64,000 bases of DNA from Leishmania donovani (Eukaryota > Euglenozoa > Kinetoplastea > Trypanosomatida > Trypanosomatidae), in contig NC_018238.1 of the NCBI RefSeq assembly GCF_000227135.1, positions 80,296-144,295 on the forward strand, in the 5' to 3' direction. The translations under genes were made by a program, and so were the position numbers. Below the pieces are notes generated by a model, which saw nothing but the letters and a program-made list of their open reading frames with translations, had not been told where the DNA came from and ran no database searches. Positions 1 through 9,735 of this stretch are shown piece after piece. Each line of letters opens with the position of its first letter. Position 1 is the first letter of the stretch.

Positions 1-225
1 GCGTTAGCCGCTGAGTTCACCGCCTTCACCACACTAGTGGGAGAGGATGAAGTACAGCAGCAGCGAGGATGCAAGACGGGGCCTCGCACGCCTACGGCCG
101 CTCGGTGTCGCACCACGTCTCGGCGCGATCACAGCACCAGTGCAACGGTGTCGGAGCTACTGCAACTCTTCACTTTCCAGCCTGCCACGAGACATCAGCC
201 GGACAGTGATGGGAAGGGCTTGTAA
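1..225 (+). CDS. 3' end of an upstream protein-coding gene (partial)
   Basis: Reading frame 1 is open from the first base to a TAA at 223-225, while the other two forward frames close within the first 12 bases. The 74 visible residues begin ALAAEFTAFTTLVGEDE and end PDSDGKGL. They are polar and show no domain I recognise. Position and strand fit the C-terminus of the preceding gene in the same directional cluster. The call rests only on the open frame and on the composition, so it could be chance. No product can be assigned. Confidence 0.42.
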   Translation, partial: ALAAEFTAFTTLVGEDEVQQQRGCKTGPRTPTAARCRTTSRRDHSTSATVSELLQLFTFQPATRHQPDSDGKGL

Positions 226-1030
226 GGACAGCAACTCCTCGGCACCACCACGTAGTGGAAGCTGGCACTGCAAGCTTTACAGGAGCAACGGTTGTGGTGG
301 TGCCACACTGCCGTCTGTGTAATGGTACATGGTGCGGAGTCTGCAGGGAGTAGCAGCAGCGAGAGGGGCTCATGCGGAGGCAAGGCTGCCGCATCTGCTC
401 TGCACGGGCATGAGCCCTCAGCTCTGGCGCTGAAGGAGGCGGCGGGGGTGCCGGCGCCTGCGATATCGGAGGTGGTTCACGCGACTCTGCCGATCACAGC
501 GATGCTTTGGCCACGTGCAGTGGCGTGTGGGTGTCTGTGCACCTCTGTGAAGGCATCTGTTCATAGAAGAGGGTGCGGGGGGAAGCTCGCGGCTCCCGTG
601 CATCGACTTGGTTTCTTGTGTCGTTTTACATCCTCTCCCGCTGCGTGTGAGCATGTGCCTGTCGCCCGAGCAGCGTTGATGCTATGTGAGCTAAAAAGAA
701 AGGGGGGAGCCTCCGCTGATGGGGTGTGAGCCGCACGGTCGATTTGCGCCACCGCCATCGGCAAGCATGTGCGGGGGCGTCTCGCGCCGCAGCAGCCGCA
801 TCCCACCATCACCACGGCCCAGCGTGTGTGTACGTCGTCTGCACTGTGTCACGGTGACGCGCACCGCACCCATGAGGCGGGCATGTGCTATCGCCCTCGC
901 CTGTTCTGTGTCTCTCCTCCACATCGAACCTCCTCTCCCCCCCCTCCTGCGCCTGCATTCCGCGCTGGCACGCGCGGAGAGTCACAAACCTGAATGAACG
1001 GAGCAGCAACGTTTCTTGGTGCCCCTTGTC
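226..1030 (+). other. Intergenic / UTR region without a supported gene
   Basis: GC-rich sequence that would be the 3'UTR of the upstream gene and the 5'UTR of the gene at 1031. Several short ORFs run in overlapping frames with no domain character. A CT-rich stretch at about 909-950, followed by the first AG at 978-979, is the likely trans-splice region for the next gene. Confidence 0.6.
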
Positions 1031-1855
1031 ATGGAAGCGACTGCCGCGCTACGCGCTGCGGCGGCATCGCCCTCGCCTCCGTCTGCCTCGCCGTTACCGC
1101 CACGAACGGCTGAGGTACTTTTGTCCCTGGCGCACCGTGCGGACCAGGCGCTACACGAGCTGATCACGACGCACCACGCCTTCGTGACGAATCGTACGCA
1201 GCGCTTGCATGGTGCCCTCTCCATCGCCGCTGCACACGCGCAGCTGGTTCTACGGACATTAGAAACGGTGCGGGAGCAGCGGGAGCGCGAGCGACACCGG
1301 GTGCACCAGCAGCTGCAGCAGCGGTCCGGCTCTTCGGCCTCTCCCGCTACTCGGACTGCATCGCCCTCTGTGGCGAATCGGGCGCCGACGAAAGAGGAGC
1401 GCCAGCTGTACATGCGGCTGGAGAAGGCCCGCATCGACCTTCGCCGCGTGCTTCCGCGCGCTGTGGCCGAGGTCGAGGACGCAGAGAACGTCACCGAGGG
1501 TGACGTGACGTCCACCTCAGGTCGATCCGCCGCCAGCACCGCGGCGGCGCTCCGCTCGCTGCTCCACACGCGGTCCATGCTCTCGATGGAGCTCAAGAAG
1601 ATGGACACGGCGGTACAGGGGCTCGCCGGTTCCAGTGAGTCCCTCGCGACCCTTCAACAGTCGCTCCAAGATGTGCACTCATCGATGGAGATGGCACAGC
1701 GCATGGTGCGCACGTTACTGACAGTGCAGTCGCGCGATGATCTGCTGCTGCGCGTGTCTGCCGTGCTGTTTGCGTTGGTGGTGCTGTACGTCGTGGCGCA
1801 GCGAGTCTTTCGCCTCTTTCCTACCACCGTGTACGTCACCTTGGACGAGGCGTGA
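1031..1855 (+). CDS. Sec20-like SNARE (tail-anchored, putative)
   Basis: A 274-residue protein. The start is the ATG at 1031; the frame is open slightly further upstream but without another ATG, and a CT tract with an AG at 978-979 lies just before. The N-terminal half is Ala/Pro/Ser-rich followed by charged helices (QRERERHR, about residues 80-95). Residues about 175-235 form an amphipathic heptad-like helix (SMLSMELKKMDTAVQGLAGS). A hydrophobic helix at about 238-258 (SAVLFALVVLYVVAQRVF) and a short tail end the protein. This layout, a Leu-rich SNARE helix directly followed by a C-terminal membrane anchor, matches the Sec20 family of Qb-SNAREs that act in Golgi-to-ER retrograde transport. 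The similarity is weak at sequence level; another tail-anchored coiled-coil protein remains possible. Confidence 0.68.
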   Translation: MEATAALRAAAASPSPPSASPLPPRTAEVLLSLAHRADQALHELITTHHAFVTNRTQRLHGALSIAAAHAQLVLRTLETVREQRERERHRVHQQLQQRSGSSASPATRTASPSVANRAPTKEERQLYMRLEKARIDLRRVLPRAVAEVEDAENVTEGDVTSTSGRSAASTAAALRSLLHTRSMLSMELKKMDTAVQGLAGSSESLATLQQSLQDVHSSMEMAQRMVRTLLTVQSRDDLLLRVSAVLFALVVLYVVAQRVFRLFPTTVYVTLDEA

Positions 1856-2217
1856 GAATGGGAAGGGGTGGGGGGCTCCGCGATGGTGCGTGCCTGCGTA
1901 ATCCGCCCCACGTGTTTGTGGGCCCACGAGGCTGGTGTGAAGGGAAGCAGTTTTTGCCTTTACTGCTCTACGGTATCGTCTCGATCGCTCGCTCTCTCCT
2001 CCAGCGCCGCTATGTTCAAGTCGCATCCTCCGCTCACATACACACACACGCGCACGGTCCGCCTATATCTGCCTGCACTCTGCGCACGCACCGACCCTCA
2101 AGTCGACACGCTCACGGGTGTGCGACGCGCGTTTGCCAGCGCCTGTCCCCTCGCCCCTCGCATCTCCACGTATGGTCTCGGACGGTTCACACACACACAC
2201 ACACACCTCGACTGTAG

Positions 2218-2258
2218 GTCTTTCTGTCCTGCCCCCCCCCTCTCCCCTTCTCGTGCAG
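2218..2258 (+). promoter_or_regulatory. Polypyrimidine tract and AG, likely trans-splice acceptor
   Basis: A C/T-rich run, including ten consecutive C, is followed by the first AG at 2257-2258. The next in-frame ATG is at 2348, 90 bases on. The acceptor lies downstream of the earlier in-frame ATG near 2012, which supports 2348 as the true start of the large gene. Confidence 0.55.
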
Positions 2259-2347
2259 CACCACCACAACGACCGCACGCTCAGAGAGACGCGCTCACCG
2301 CCCCACAACTGTTTGTCTGCGAGCGGGTTCGGTGCTGCGATACAAGG

Positions 2348-5300
2348 ATGCCCGTCTCCTCGTCACGCACTTCGCCACAACAGCGGCTGCCCTCGAATGC
2401 GCCCACATTCACCCATGACGATGTGAGCGCCTTCCGCCTGCGCCCGCTATCCTATACAAACGCGACCGCCGCCCCTTCGAGTGCGGCGGCGGCGTCCACA
2501 TGGCAACTGCCGCATCTACAACAATCGGCCGGCAAGAGTGCGACGACAACGACAGCAGCAGCGCGTGGCCTCTTCAAGACTGCGTCGGCGCACCACAGTC
2601 GAAGAGCAGCTCAGCCCGCTACCTCTGCAGCGTCGATGAGCGGCTTTGAGGCGATACGCGTGCCGCCTGCAGCAACCCCACGTGTCTACGCAGCCCTCAT
2701 CCCTGCTCGCGTCCAGCCAAACGAGGACAACAAGAGGGATAAGAACGATGCGAATTGGCAGAAGGCAAAGTCGTCTCCGCCACCCGGTGCTGGGGCCAGC
2801 GTTGCCGGCTGTGCGGCTGCACCCCTCCACGAAGCGCTCGTGGGCTTGCCAGCGTCAACCACGGAGAACATCGTGGCACCAGACCTGAGCGCTGCCGAGA
2901 CGCGGCAGCTGGCGCTGTGGACGCGCAGCACGCCAGCCTTTACCGCCTCCACAGCGCCGGCTCATGCCTCAACGACCTCCTTCAACGGCCCGCTACACCA
3001 CTGGTGGCGTGAGCGACAGGCGATGCGGCTCCACCAGCGCCATGTGGCTGCGCTCGACGAACAGCTGAGCCCGGCTCTCGAGCAAGCTGTGCGAGCACTG
3101 CTGACGTCGGAAGAACATCATTGGCAGCGCGAGCTGCAGCACCAGCGAGAGCGAAAGAGTGGGGTGTGCCTGGTACCATCGAGTGCATCGCCGGTGCCGC
3201 TCCACAAGATGGCGGCGCTGCTGCAAGCGCTGCAGCTGGTCCTTCATCAGACGAGCGTTTCTTTCATCGAGGCCCAGAGCAGAAAGACCACTGCCGCAGT
3301 CGCCACCGTGGAGGACACGTGTGATGGAAATCGCAATGCAGGACGGCATGTCGGTCTCACAAGCACCTCAAGCAGTTTCACGGAGCAAGAGAACGAAGTG
3401 GAGGCGCAGCACGCATTGGAGCTGGAGCAGCGTCACGAGGTGCTGCAGGCCGCCCTCAACACGGAGCGTGCACTGGCGGAGGAGGTGAAGCAACAGGTGT
3501 CGACGGCTTTGCCGACCGGGGCCGGCGTCTCTGTTGTCGCTCTCCCTTGTGACCGCCCTGTCCCTGCCCCCGTGCTGCGGCTAGAAGCGGCGGTCAGTGT
3601 TGCGCTGCTCTCCAGCATGATTGAGAAGGCGGAGTCAATCACGGCAGGCATGGAGTTCGCAAGCCACCTCCTCCGGCAGTACATCCTGCCTCACGTGTAC
3701 GCCGACTATGCCGGGTGGGCGGCGGTGCGGCCACGGCTGGGAACGCTGAGCGAGCAGGTCACCCACCTTGCAACCCTTCCGCTGCGCGTCCAGCAGCAGC
3801 AGAGCCTGATAGATGCAGCCGTGCAGGCCCAGGCCGACGCGAAGTACCTCGAGGGCGTTGTGAAGTCGTGGACGATGCGCGCGTGGCTGCAAGGAGTCAT
3901 ACGGCACCGCCAGTGCCTCGCCCAGCAGGCTGCAACGGAGCGCGTGGTTGCACGACTACGGGGACGTGTCGAGCTGCATCGGATGTTCAGCGCGTGGCGG
4001 CGAGAGGCACAGCGCGGGCAGCAGCTTGTACGTGAGGCACGGATGGAGGCGGCGTACATCGAATTTCTCAATGAGTCGAGGCTATCAGCGCTGCGGGACA
4101 ATCAAGCATACGTGGGAACAGCGGCGACAATGGCCACGGCTCTGCTCATGTACGGCCCCGAAACCTCAGCTGAACCCGTAGCTACAATGTGGTCTCGTGT
4201 TCAGCAGCAGCAGCTGCAAGAGAGCGGGCAAAGACAGCAGGAACTTGCTGCTGGCAGCAGGGAAGGATCTTCAGCAACGGGCATCCATGCCAGCGCCGCA
4301 TCCACAATGGTGGACACCCCTGCCGGATGGGCGGTGGCCCCCAGCCACTCGCGAGGGAGGAGCGCGCAGGCGTCCCTGTCGCCCCCTCCCAGCCGCCATC
4401 GCCACGAAACGCACTCCTCGAAGCGCAAGGGGGCGGGCTACAGCCGAGTCCAACTCTCCTTTATCCGTCGGAAGGCTGCCGGCGTGGCGGCGGCAGAGCA
4501 AGAGAGAGCCGGGGAGGCTGGCACCCGCAGCTTGCAGGGAAGCAATGCCTCTGCGGCCAATGAAGTCGTTGCAAGAGAAGATGGAAAATGTGGCATGATG
4601 GAGAGGTACATTGTGCGGGATGCCAGCAGCGAAGACCAGAGTGAGGGCAGTAACGATGAGGACAACGCCATCGATGGCGGCGGAACGCTGGCGCAACTCG
4701 TCTACCTCGAGTCCCACGCTGACGATATCCAAGACGAGGGCAACAGGTCATACCACGCGCGCTCTACAGCGCCGTCCACATTCCCAGCATCTGACATCAA
4801 CGCATCCTTGGCGGAAGCCACTTCTAGTCGCGGAGGTGACGCCGGCGGCGTCCCGATGCACCCTCTCTTCCAGACGATGCTAGCGAAGCTGCACGAAATT
4901 GACCGGGTCAACGCCTATCTCCGCGCGGAGCTGGCCGTGCAGTCTCGGCGACTGCGCAAGGTCGAAGCTGCAAATCATGGCCTGCGTGAGCGGAATCGCC
5001 AGCTGGAGGATGGCACGCTGCAGTTGCTGCGCGACAAGCTGGAGGCGCTCAACACCGCACAAGAGCAGCTCATGACGATCAAGGAGAAGAACCGCCAGCT
5101 GCGGCACGTCCGCTCTCGCCTGCGCGCGCACCGGCACCGCCCGTGGCAGAGCACCGTGCTGCGCGTCGTCGGAGACATGTGCGAGGTCTCCACAGCGGCA
5201 GCCGAGGGTGCCGACGAGGCGCGCGTGCACGCGGATCGCTACGGCACAGGGTGCACCACTAGCGACGATGACGATGGTGACGAGGGCGAGCTCGGCAACG

Positions 5301-8300
5301 CCTCGCCTCATGCCGCGAAGTCCGCCGTGGCTGCCGAGGCGACGGCGGACGGGCGAGAGGCGACAGCCACCATGTCGGTGACATCGGCTTCCACAGAAAG
5401 CCGCGCGGCGCCGCCACGCAGCGAAAGCGATGAGGAACGTCTGTTCAGCCGCATCGCCCCAATCGTGCTGCGCTCAGACCGTCAACTCCCTGATGCCCTT
5501 GTCATCATCGCAGACTGGGCCAACAGCTGCCTCGACGACCTGGAGTGCCTCGACGACATGAAGGATGGCCCTCTAGCCGAGCGCTTCCACAGCTTCAGCG
5601 AGGAAGCGCGGAGCGGGGTGCTGATCAGTCGACTTCTCTACTACCTTGCCCTGCCGCGGTACCGCACCACGACGTCGGCCGCCGAGATGGAACGTGGCGT
5701 CGGCGCGAGCGTGGGCATGAGCGACTCTGCCGGGGCCAGGCTGGATGGCATCGATCGCCGACGTCAACTGCTGGAACAGCGTGGCGTGCAGCTAAACCCG
5801 CCCTTCCCTGTGTACGCAGACTGTTTTGGTGATTTGCTGGCCGCACCGCCTGTAGAGCGCATGTCCCAGCTTCTCGCCTTTGCGACAGAGCTCATGGCCG
5901 GTCAAGACGTCTCGGCACAGGAGCAGAACGAGGCGTGGCGGGCGAACACCACAAACGGTGAGAATACAAGCGGGCAGGCCACTGTCGACGTTCGTGTGAG
6001 CGCGGCAGAGGCGGGGGATGTGAAACGGTCGCCGCGAGCCGCCGTGGCGTCGCTGCCTACGCTGTCAGCTCCGTTGCCGCTCCACACCGTGGTCGACCCG
6101 CACGCCATCGTGCGCGGTGAGAGGTCAGCCGTCATCACGCTCGTGGCGCTTCTTTACGTCCGCTTCGCGCACCCCTTCCACCACAAGAGTCTTCAGAGCG
6201 CGAAGCGAGAGCGCAGCGCACTGCTGTACCTCTGGAGCGGCGGCCAAGCGACAGCGGCCGAGCTCAACGGCAGCCTCCGAGATGCTGCAGGAGGGGGCGG
6301 CAGTCCGGCGGAAATTACGGCGACGCTTGACCGGGCACCGCCATCCGGCTACTCGATCGAGGCCGACATGCTGCGTCAGCTGCCGACAGAAGACAAGACG
6401 GCGTGGCAGCTCTTCCGTGAGCGTTGCCTTCCTGTCTTCGGCACACAGGCGCACCCCTTCCTGCTGCGCGGCGGCTTCTGGCCAAGCGACGCCTTCGAGA
6501 GCCCTGAGCTGGCCGCGATGCTGAGCACCCTCGCCATGGTGCTGCGCCGCTCACTGGAGCTGCACCGCTGGCATGTTACGCTCAACTGCCTGGTGCCGGT
6601 GCGCACGTATGGTGGGCTGAGCAACGGTGTCTTTACCGGACCGTGTGCGTCAGCCCCGGCACTACTGCTGGGACTTCGTCAGGACGGTAAGGAGAACCTC
6701 TCCATCGAGCATCCGCTCATCCGTCAGTGCGTGGAGCAGCGCCAGCAGGCCTACCTGAACGCGCTGGCGAGCGAGACCTTCGGCGCCTCTCTCACCTCCG
6801 TGGACGATGAGGCAGCCAAGCCGCCGACACAGCAACAGCATCTGACCGACCCCACTGCTGAGACGGCGTCACTGACGGACGCCATCACCGGTCTTTGGCA
6901 GGAAGATCTTCTCTCGCTCTTTGTGCAGCGCGCCACCCTCTCCGCACACCTGGCGCTTCCGGTTCTCGACCTCGGCAGCTGGCGCATGCTGTGTAGTGAC
7001 CTCGGAGTGATCAGCTTGGCGAGCCCAGATAGCGAGGACGCCGGCGCGCATGATTCTGCGGTGCTCAGGAGGCGCGAATCTGGTCAGTCACAGATGCAAG
7101 TGCAGTCATTATGGTCACGCCAGCCGAAGCCGCAGTTGCAGGCGATAGACATGGAGGTAGTGACCAAGCTCTTTCAACGCGCCGTCATGGCGGTGTCGTT
7201 CGCTCGGGATGAGGTGGACCCCGCAGTGCTGCAGTCGGCACGGACCGCCAGGGAGGCGTCGTCGCAGACGGCGCCAGCGGCCACGGGGCTGCGCCGCGAG
7301 GGTGACGACAGGCGGAGTCGTTCGCCGAAGTCATCAATGCAGCATCAGACGCTACCAGACATACAGATGGACATGACATACCCGTCGTTTGTGATGGCGC
7401 TTGTGCTACTGGCGCACCGTCTCTACCCGGCCTTCATCTCGGCGACTCCAGCAGGCGTAGCAGTGCAACCCTTGTCTTCACCGACTGCCTTTGTCGGCAG
7501 CTGGGAATCTAGCACCCTCGCCAGTAGCGATGATGGGCGGCTCGGGGGTCCCGCCTCGCTGCCGCCGTATGGCGATGAGGCGAACCGCAGCCGCCGCGTG
7601 TCGAGCAGCAAGCCCACCTACTGCTCCCTTATGGAGGCTTTCAGGCTCATGATGCAGGGCATCGTGCTGCCCAGCTCCGCCGCCCACCTGCAAGCGACAG
7701 ATCCTCGCTTCGTTCTTCACCAGCTCACGCGTGGCGTGAGGACACAGGTGGTGCTACGGAATTGCGCCCCAGCGCTGCTGCTTGTGTTTCAGACTTATAG
7801 CAAGGAGGTTTTCGGGGAGCCGGGGATGGTGCGCAAGGATGTGCTTCGGCTTCTGCGCGATGCGATGCTCACCAGCACCGAGCTCTCACAGCATCGCATC
7901 CATGAGCTCTTTTCCAGCTGCTCTGTGCTGCGCCAGGCGAACGAAGAGGTCGCCATCGCCAACCGCAAGGAGATGGATCGGCTGGCGCACGCCAACGGCG
8001 GCCCTGGCAGCCTCCCGTTGTCGTCGCGACGGCCAGGCTACCGCGCGGTGCGTATCGTCGATCCAGATGCCGCCACCGAGTCCGCCGTCGCGCAACCAGC
8101 GCATCGAAAGCGCGCCCACGTTCTCACCTTCGAGGGCTTCTGCGATTTTCTGTGCGTCCTGTGCGGCTTCAAGCAGCCGAACGTGTTTGTCCCGTTTGAG
8201 GAGCGCCTGCTCTCCTTCCTGCATCACTCGCTCCTGCGGCCGCTGACGCACATGGTGCCTGCTCTGGCGTCGCTGGTGTCGCGCTCGCAGCTAGCCGGGG

Positions 8301-8428
8301 GGTCGAACAGCGTCTTGGTCTCTTCTGGCACAGCGGGAGCCGGTAGCGTCAACAACGACGGCATCTCCAGCCACACGGGCGGAGGGGGTGGCAGCGGTGT
8401 GATTGGCGCGTGCGGCGCAGCCTCGTAG
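2348..8428 (+). CDS. Large coiled-coil protein with CH-like and EF-hand-like regions, function unknown
   Basis: A 2026-residue protein. The start at 2348 (MPVSSSRTSPQQRL) is chosen because it is the first ATG after a strong splice-acceptor tract. Residues about 500-580 are helical with a VELHRMFSAWRREAQR motif that resembles Sfi1/IQ-type repeats. Residues about 845-930 are a clear coiled coil (LHEIDRVNAYLRAELAVQSR onward). About 1035-1280 contains helices like a calponin-homology domain (LVIIADWANSCLDDLE, then VVDPHAIVRGERSAVITLVA), interrupted by low-complexity insertions. Near the C-terminus two helix-loop-helix stretches (about 1815-1860 and 1920-1945, LTFEGFCDFLCVLCGF) look like degenerate EF-hands without obvious calcium ligands. 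This combination suggests a cytoskeletal or flagellar protein. That role is inference; the gene model itself is strong. Confidence 0.85.
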   Translation: MPVSSSRTSPQQRLPSNAPTFTHDDVSAFRLRPLSYTNATAAPSSAAAASTWQLPHLQQSAGKSATTTTAAARGLFKTASAHHSRRAAQPATSAASMSGFEAIRVPPAATPRVYAALIPARVQPNEDNKRDKNDANWQKAKSSPPPGAGASVAGCAAAPLHEALVGLPASTTENIVAPDLSAAETRQLALWTRSTPAFTASTAPAHASTTSFNGPLHHWWRERQAMRLHQRHVAALDEQLSPALEQAVRALLTSEEHHWQRELQHQRERKSGVCLVPSSASPVPLHKMAALLQALQLVLHQTSVSFIEAQSRKTTAAVATVEDTCDGNRNAGRHVGLTSTSSSFTEQENEVEAQHALELEQRHEVLQAALNTERALAEEVKQQVSTALPTGAGVSVVALPCDRPVPAPVLRLEAAVSVALLSSMIEKAESITAGMEFASHLLRQYILPHVYADYAGWAAVRPRLGTLSEQVTHLATLPLRVQQQQSLIDAAVQAQADAKYLEGVVKSWTMRAWLQGVIRHRQCLAQQAATERVVARLRGRVELHRMFSAWRREAQRGQQLVREARMEAAYIEFLNESRLSALRDNQAYVGTAATMATALLMYGPETSAEPVATMWSRVQQQQLQESGQRQQELAAGSREGSSATGIHASAASTMVDTPAGWAVAPSHSRGRSAQASLSPPPSRHRHETHSSKRKGAGYSRVQLSFIRRKAAGVAAAEQERAGEAGTRSLQGSNASAANEVVAREDGKCGMMERYIVRDASSEDQSEGSNDEDNAIDGGGTLAQLVYLESHADDIQDEGNRSYHARSTAPSTFPASDINASLAEATSSRGGDAGGVPMHPLFQTMLAKLHEIDRVNAYLRAELAVQSRRLRKVEAANHGLRERNRQLEDGTLQLLRDKLEALNTAQEQLMTIKEKNRQLRHVRSRLRAHRHRPWQSTVLRVVGDMCEVSTAAAEGADEARVHADRYGTGCTTSDDDDGDEGELGNASPHAAKSAVAAEATADGREATATMSVTSASTESRAAPPRSESDEERLFSRIAPIVLRSDRQLPDALVIIADWANSCLDDLECLDDMKDGPLAERFHSFSEEARSGVLISRLLYYLALPRYRTTTSAAEMERGVGASVGMSDSAGARLDGIDRRRQLLEQRGVQLNPPFPVYADCFGDLLAAPPVERMSQLLAFATELMAGQDVSAQEQNEAWRANTTNGENTSGQATVDVRVSAAEAGDVKRSPRAAVASLPTLSAPLPLHTVVDPHAIVRGERSAVITLVALLYVRFAHPFHHKSLQSAKRERSALLYLWSGGQATAAELNGSLRDAAGGGGSPAEITATLDRAPPSGYSIEADMLRQLPTEDKTAWQLFRERCLPVFGTQAHPFLLRGGFWPSDAFESPELAAMLSTLAMVLRRSLELHRWHVTLNCLVPVRTYGGLSNGVFTGPCASAPALLLGLRQDGKENLSIEHPLIRQCVEQRQQAYLNALASETFGASLTSVDDEAAKPPTQQQHLTDPTAETASLTDAITGLWQEDLLSLFVQRATLSAHLALPVLDLGSWRMLCSDLGVISLASPDSEDAGAHDSAVLRRRESGQSQMQVQSLWSRQPKPQLQAIDMEVVTKLFQRAVMAVSFARDEVDPAVLQSARTAREASSQTAPAATGLRREGDDRRSRSPKSSMQHQTLPDIQMDMTYPSFVMALVLLAHRLYPAFISATPAGVAVQPLSSPTAFVGSWESSTLASSDDGRLGGPASLPPYGDEANRSRRVSSSKPTYCSLMEAFRLMMQGIVLPSSAAHLQATDPRFVLHQLTRGVRTQVVLRNCAPALLLVFQTYSKEVFGEPGMVRKDVLRLLRDAMLTSTELSQHRIHELFSSCSVLRQANEEVAIANRKEMDRLAHANGGPGSLPLSSRRPGYRAVRIVDPDAATESAVAQPAHRKRAHVLTFEGFCDFLCVLCGFKQPNVFVPFEERLLSFLHHSLLRPLTHMVPALASLVSRSQLAGGSNSVLVSSGTAGAGSVNNDGISSHTGGGGGSGVIGACGAAS

Positions 8429-9331
8429 CGGCTGCGGGCATGAATGGGAAGGACAGGAAGTAAGGGCTCGCTCGCGTCTGCAGTAAAGTCACGCAAGGAC
8501 ACAAAGAGTGTGCGTGGGCGCTTGTGTGTGTGTGCATGTTGGTGTTTGGCTGTACTGTTCATGTTTCCTCTGTTGTTGTTACTGTTGTTGTTGCTGCCCA
8601 TGTACAGCGGATCGCCTCCGCCATGAGTGAGTGCGTTGTGTGCGGACGTGTCTGTGTGCGTGATCAATGTTGCCCCCACCCTCCCACCACCACCACTCCT
8701 TGGAACCCTTTATCTATCTTGCTCGTGTCACTCTGTGGACACCCCCCTCCTTCTATCTGACAGGTCAGTCCTGCACGGTGTTGCTCTCGCTCTCTGGGTT
8801 CGCTTCTTGATGCAGGTGCGGTGCTACGTGTCGGCTGTGCCTTCTCCCCTCCCTCGTCATGTCGTCATTATCTGCGGCATGCATGTACATACGCTCTGGC
8901 AAGACGCACGTAAGCGAGGCGACAGTGATCGCCATGCAGGACGTCTCTCCATTCCACGCGACCTCCCCCCCCCCCAAAGGGCTGCACGTGAAGGGTGAGT
9001 AGCAGCAACAGGGTCGCGTCGTGTCTGCCAGTGTGCACCACCTTTCTCTCAATGTATATCTATACACGCCACAGAGAGTGTGGGAGAGGAGAACTGCGCT
9101 GCCGCAGAGGTGGTGGCCGTTGTGCGCCACGTATCACCTGCCTCCCGCCTCATGCACCCGGTCCTGTGCTGTGTCGTGGCCGGTCCACTGCGACGCAGCG
9201 AGGTAGTGTGCGAACGGCGGCTGTCATCAGAGAGTGATGCATCAGCAGCCCAGCACAGACGCTCACTGCCATCTCTTCCCATCTACCGTTCTTCCCTTGC
9301 TCATCATCTACTCCCCGATACACGCACACGC

Positions 9332-9735
9332 ATGTACGCCAGCACCGAGAGAGGCGCTGGCCATTTAGCGGATGGCGCAAAGATGCCTTTCATTTTGAGC
9401 CACGGGCCCCCTCCCCAAGCCCGTCGCCACAAGCCCTCACGCCTCCTGGAGCAACGTCGCGGCGCGCCATGGCCGCCTCGGCGTGCAGATGCGCACCGAG
9501 GAGGGCGAGGCCAAGACTACAAAACGGCGCCATCGATGGCTTTACACCCCAGAGGCTCTCTTTTCGCCTCGCACCATCTATGCCACCTACCTCGCGGACT
9601 TCGATAAGCTGCCACAGATGCCGTCCGCCCCCCCCCCTGTCGCTGGCGCCATCAGCGCAAGGGCCTCCTGTCGCTATCGTTGGCACAGAAAAGCCCGCTG
9701 CATCGCCCATCATCGTTGTCAAGAGCACGACTAGA
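9332..9735 (+). pseudogene. Possible small gene broken by frameshifts at C-tracts
   Basis: Protein-like sequence appears to move between frames. From an ATG at 9332 the frame reads MYASTERGAGHLADGAKMPF. After a C-rich stretch at about 9405-9416 the convincing frame becomes the one reading YTPEALFSPRTIYATYLADF (about 9540-9600). After a run of ten C at 9628-9637 the third frame gives PVAIVGTEKPAASPIIVVKS. A CT-rich stretch at 9283-9315 precedes the ATG. Either a real short gene carries homopolymer sequencing errors, or this is a decayed gene, or the pattern is chance in GC-rich DNA. No homologue is recognised. Confidence 0.28.
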
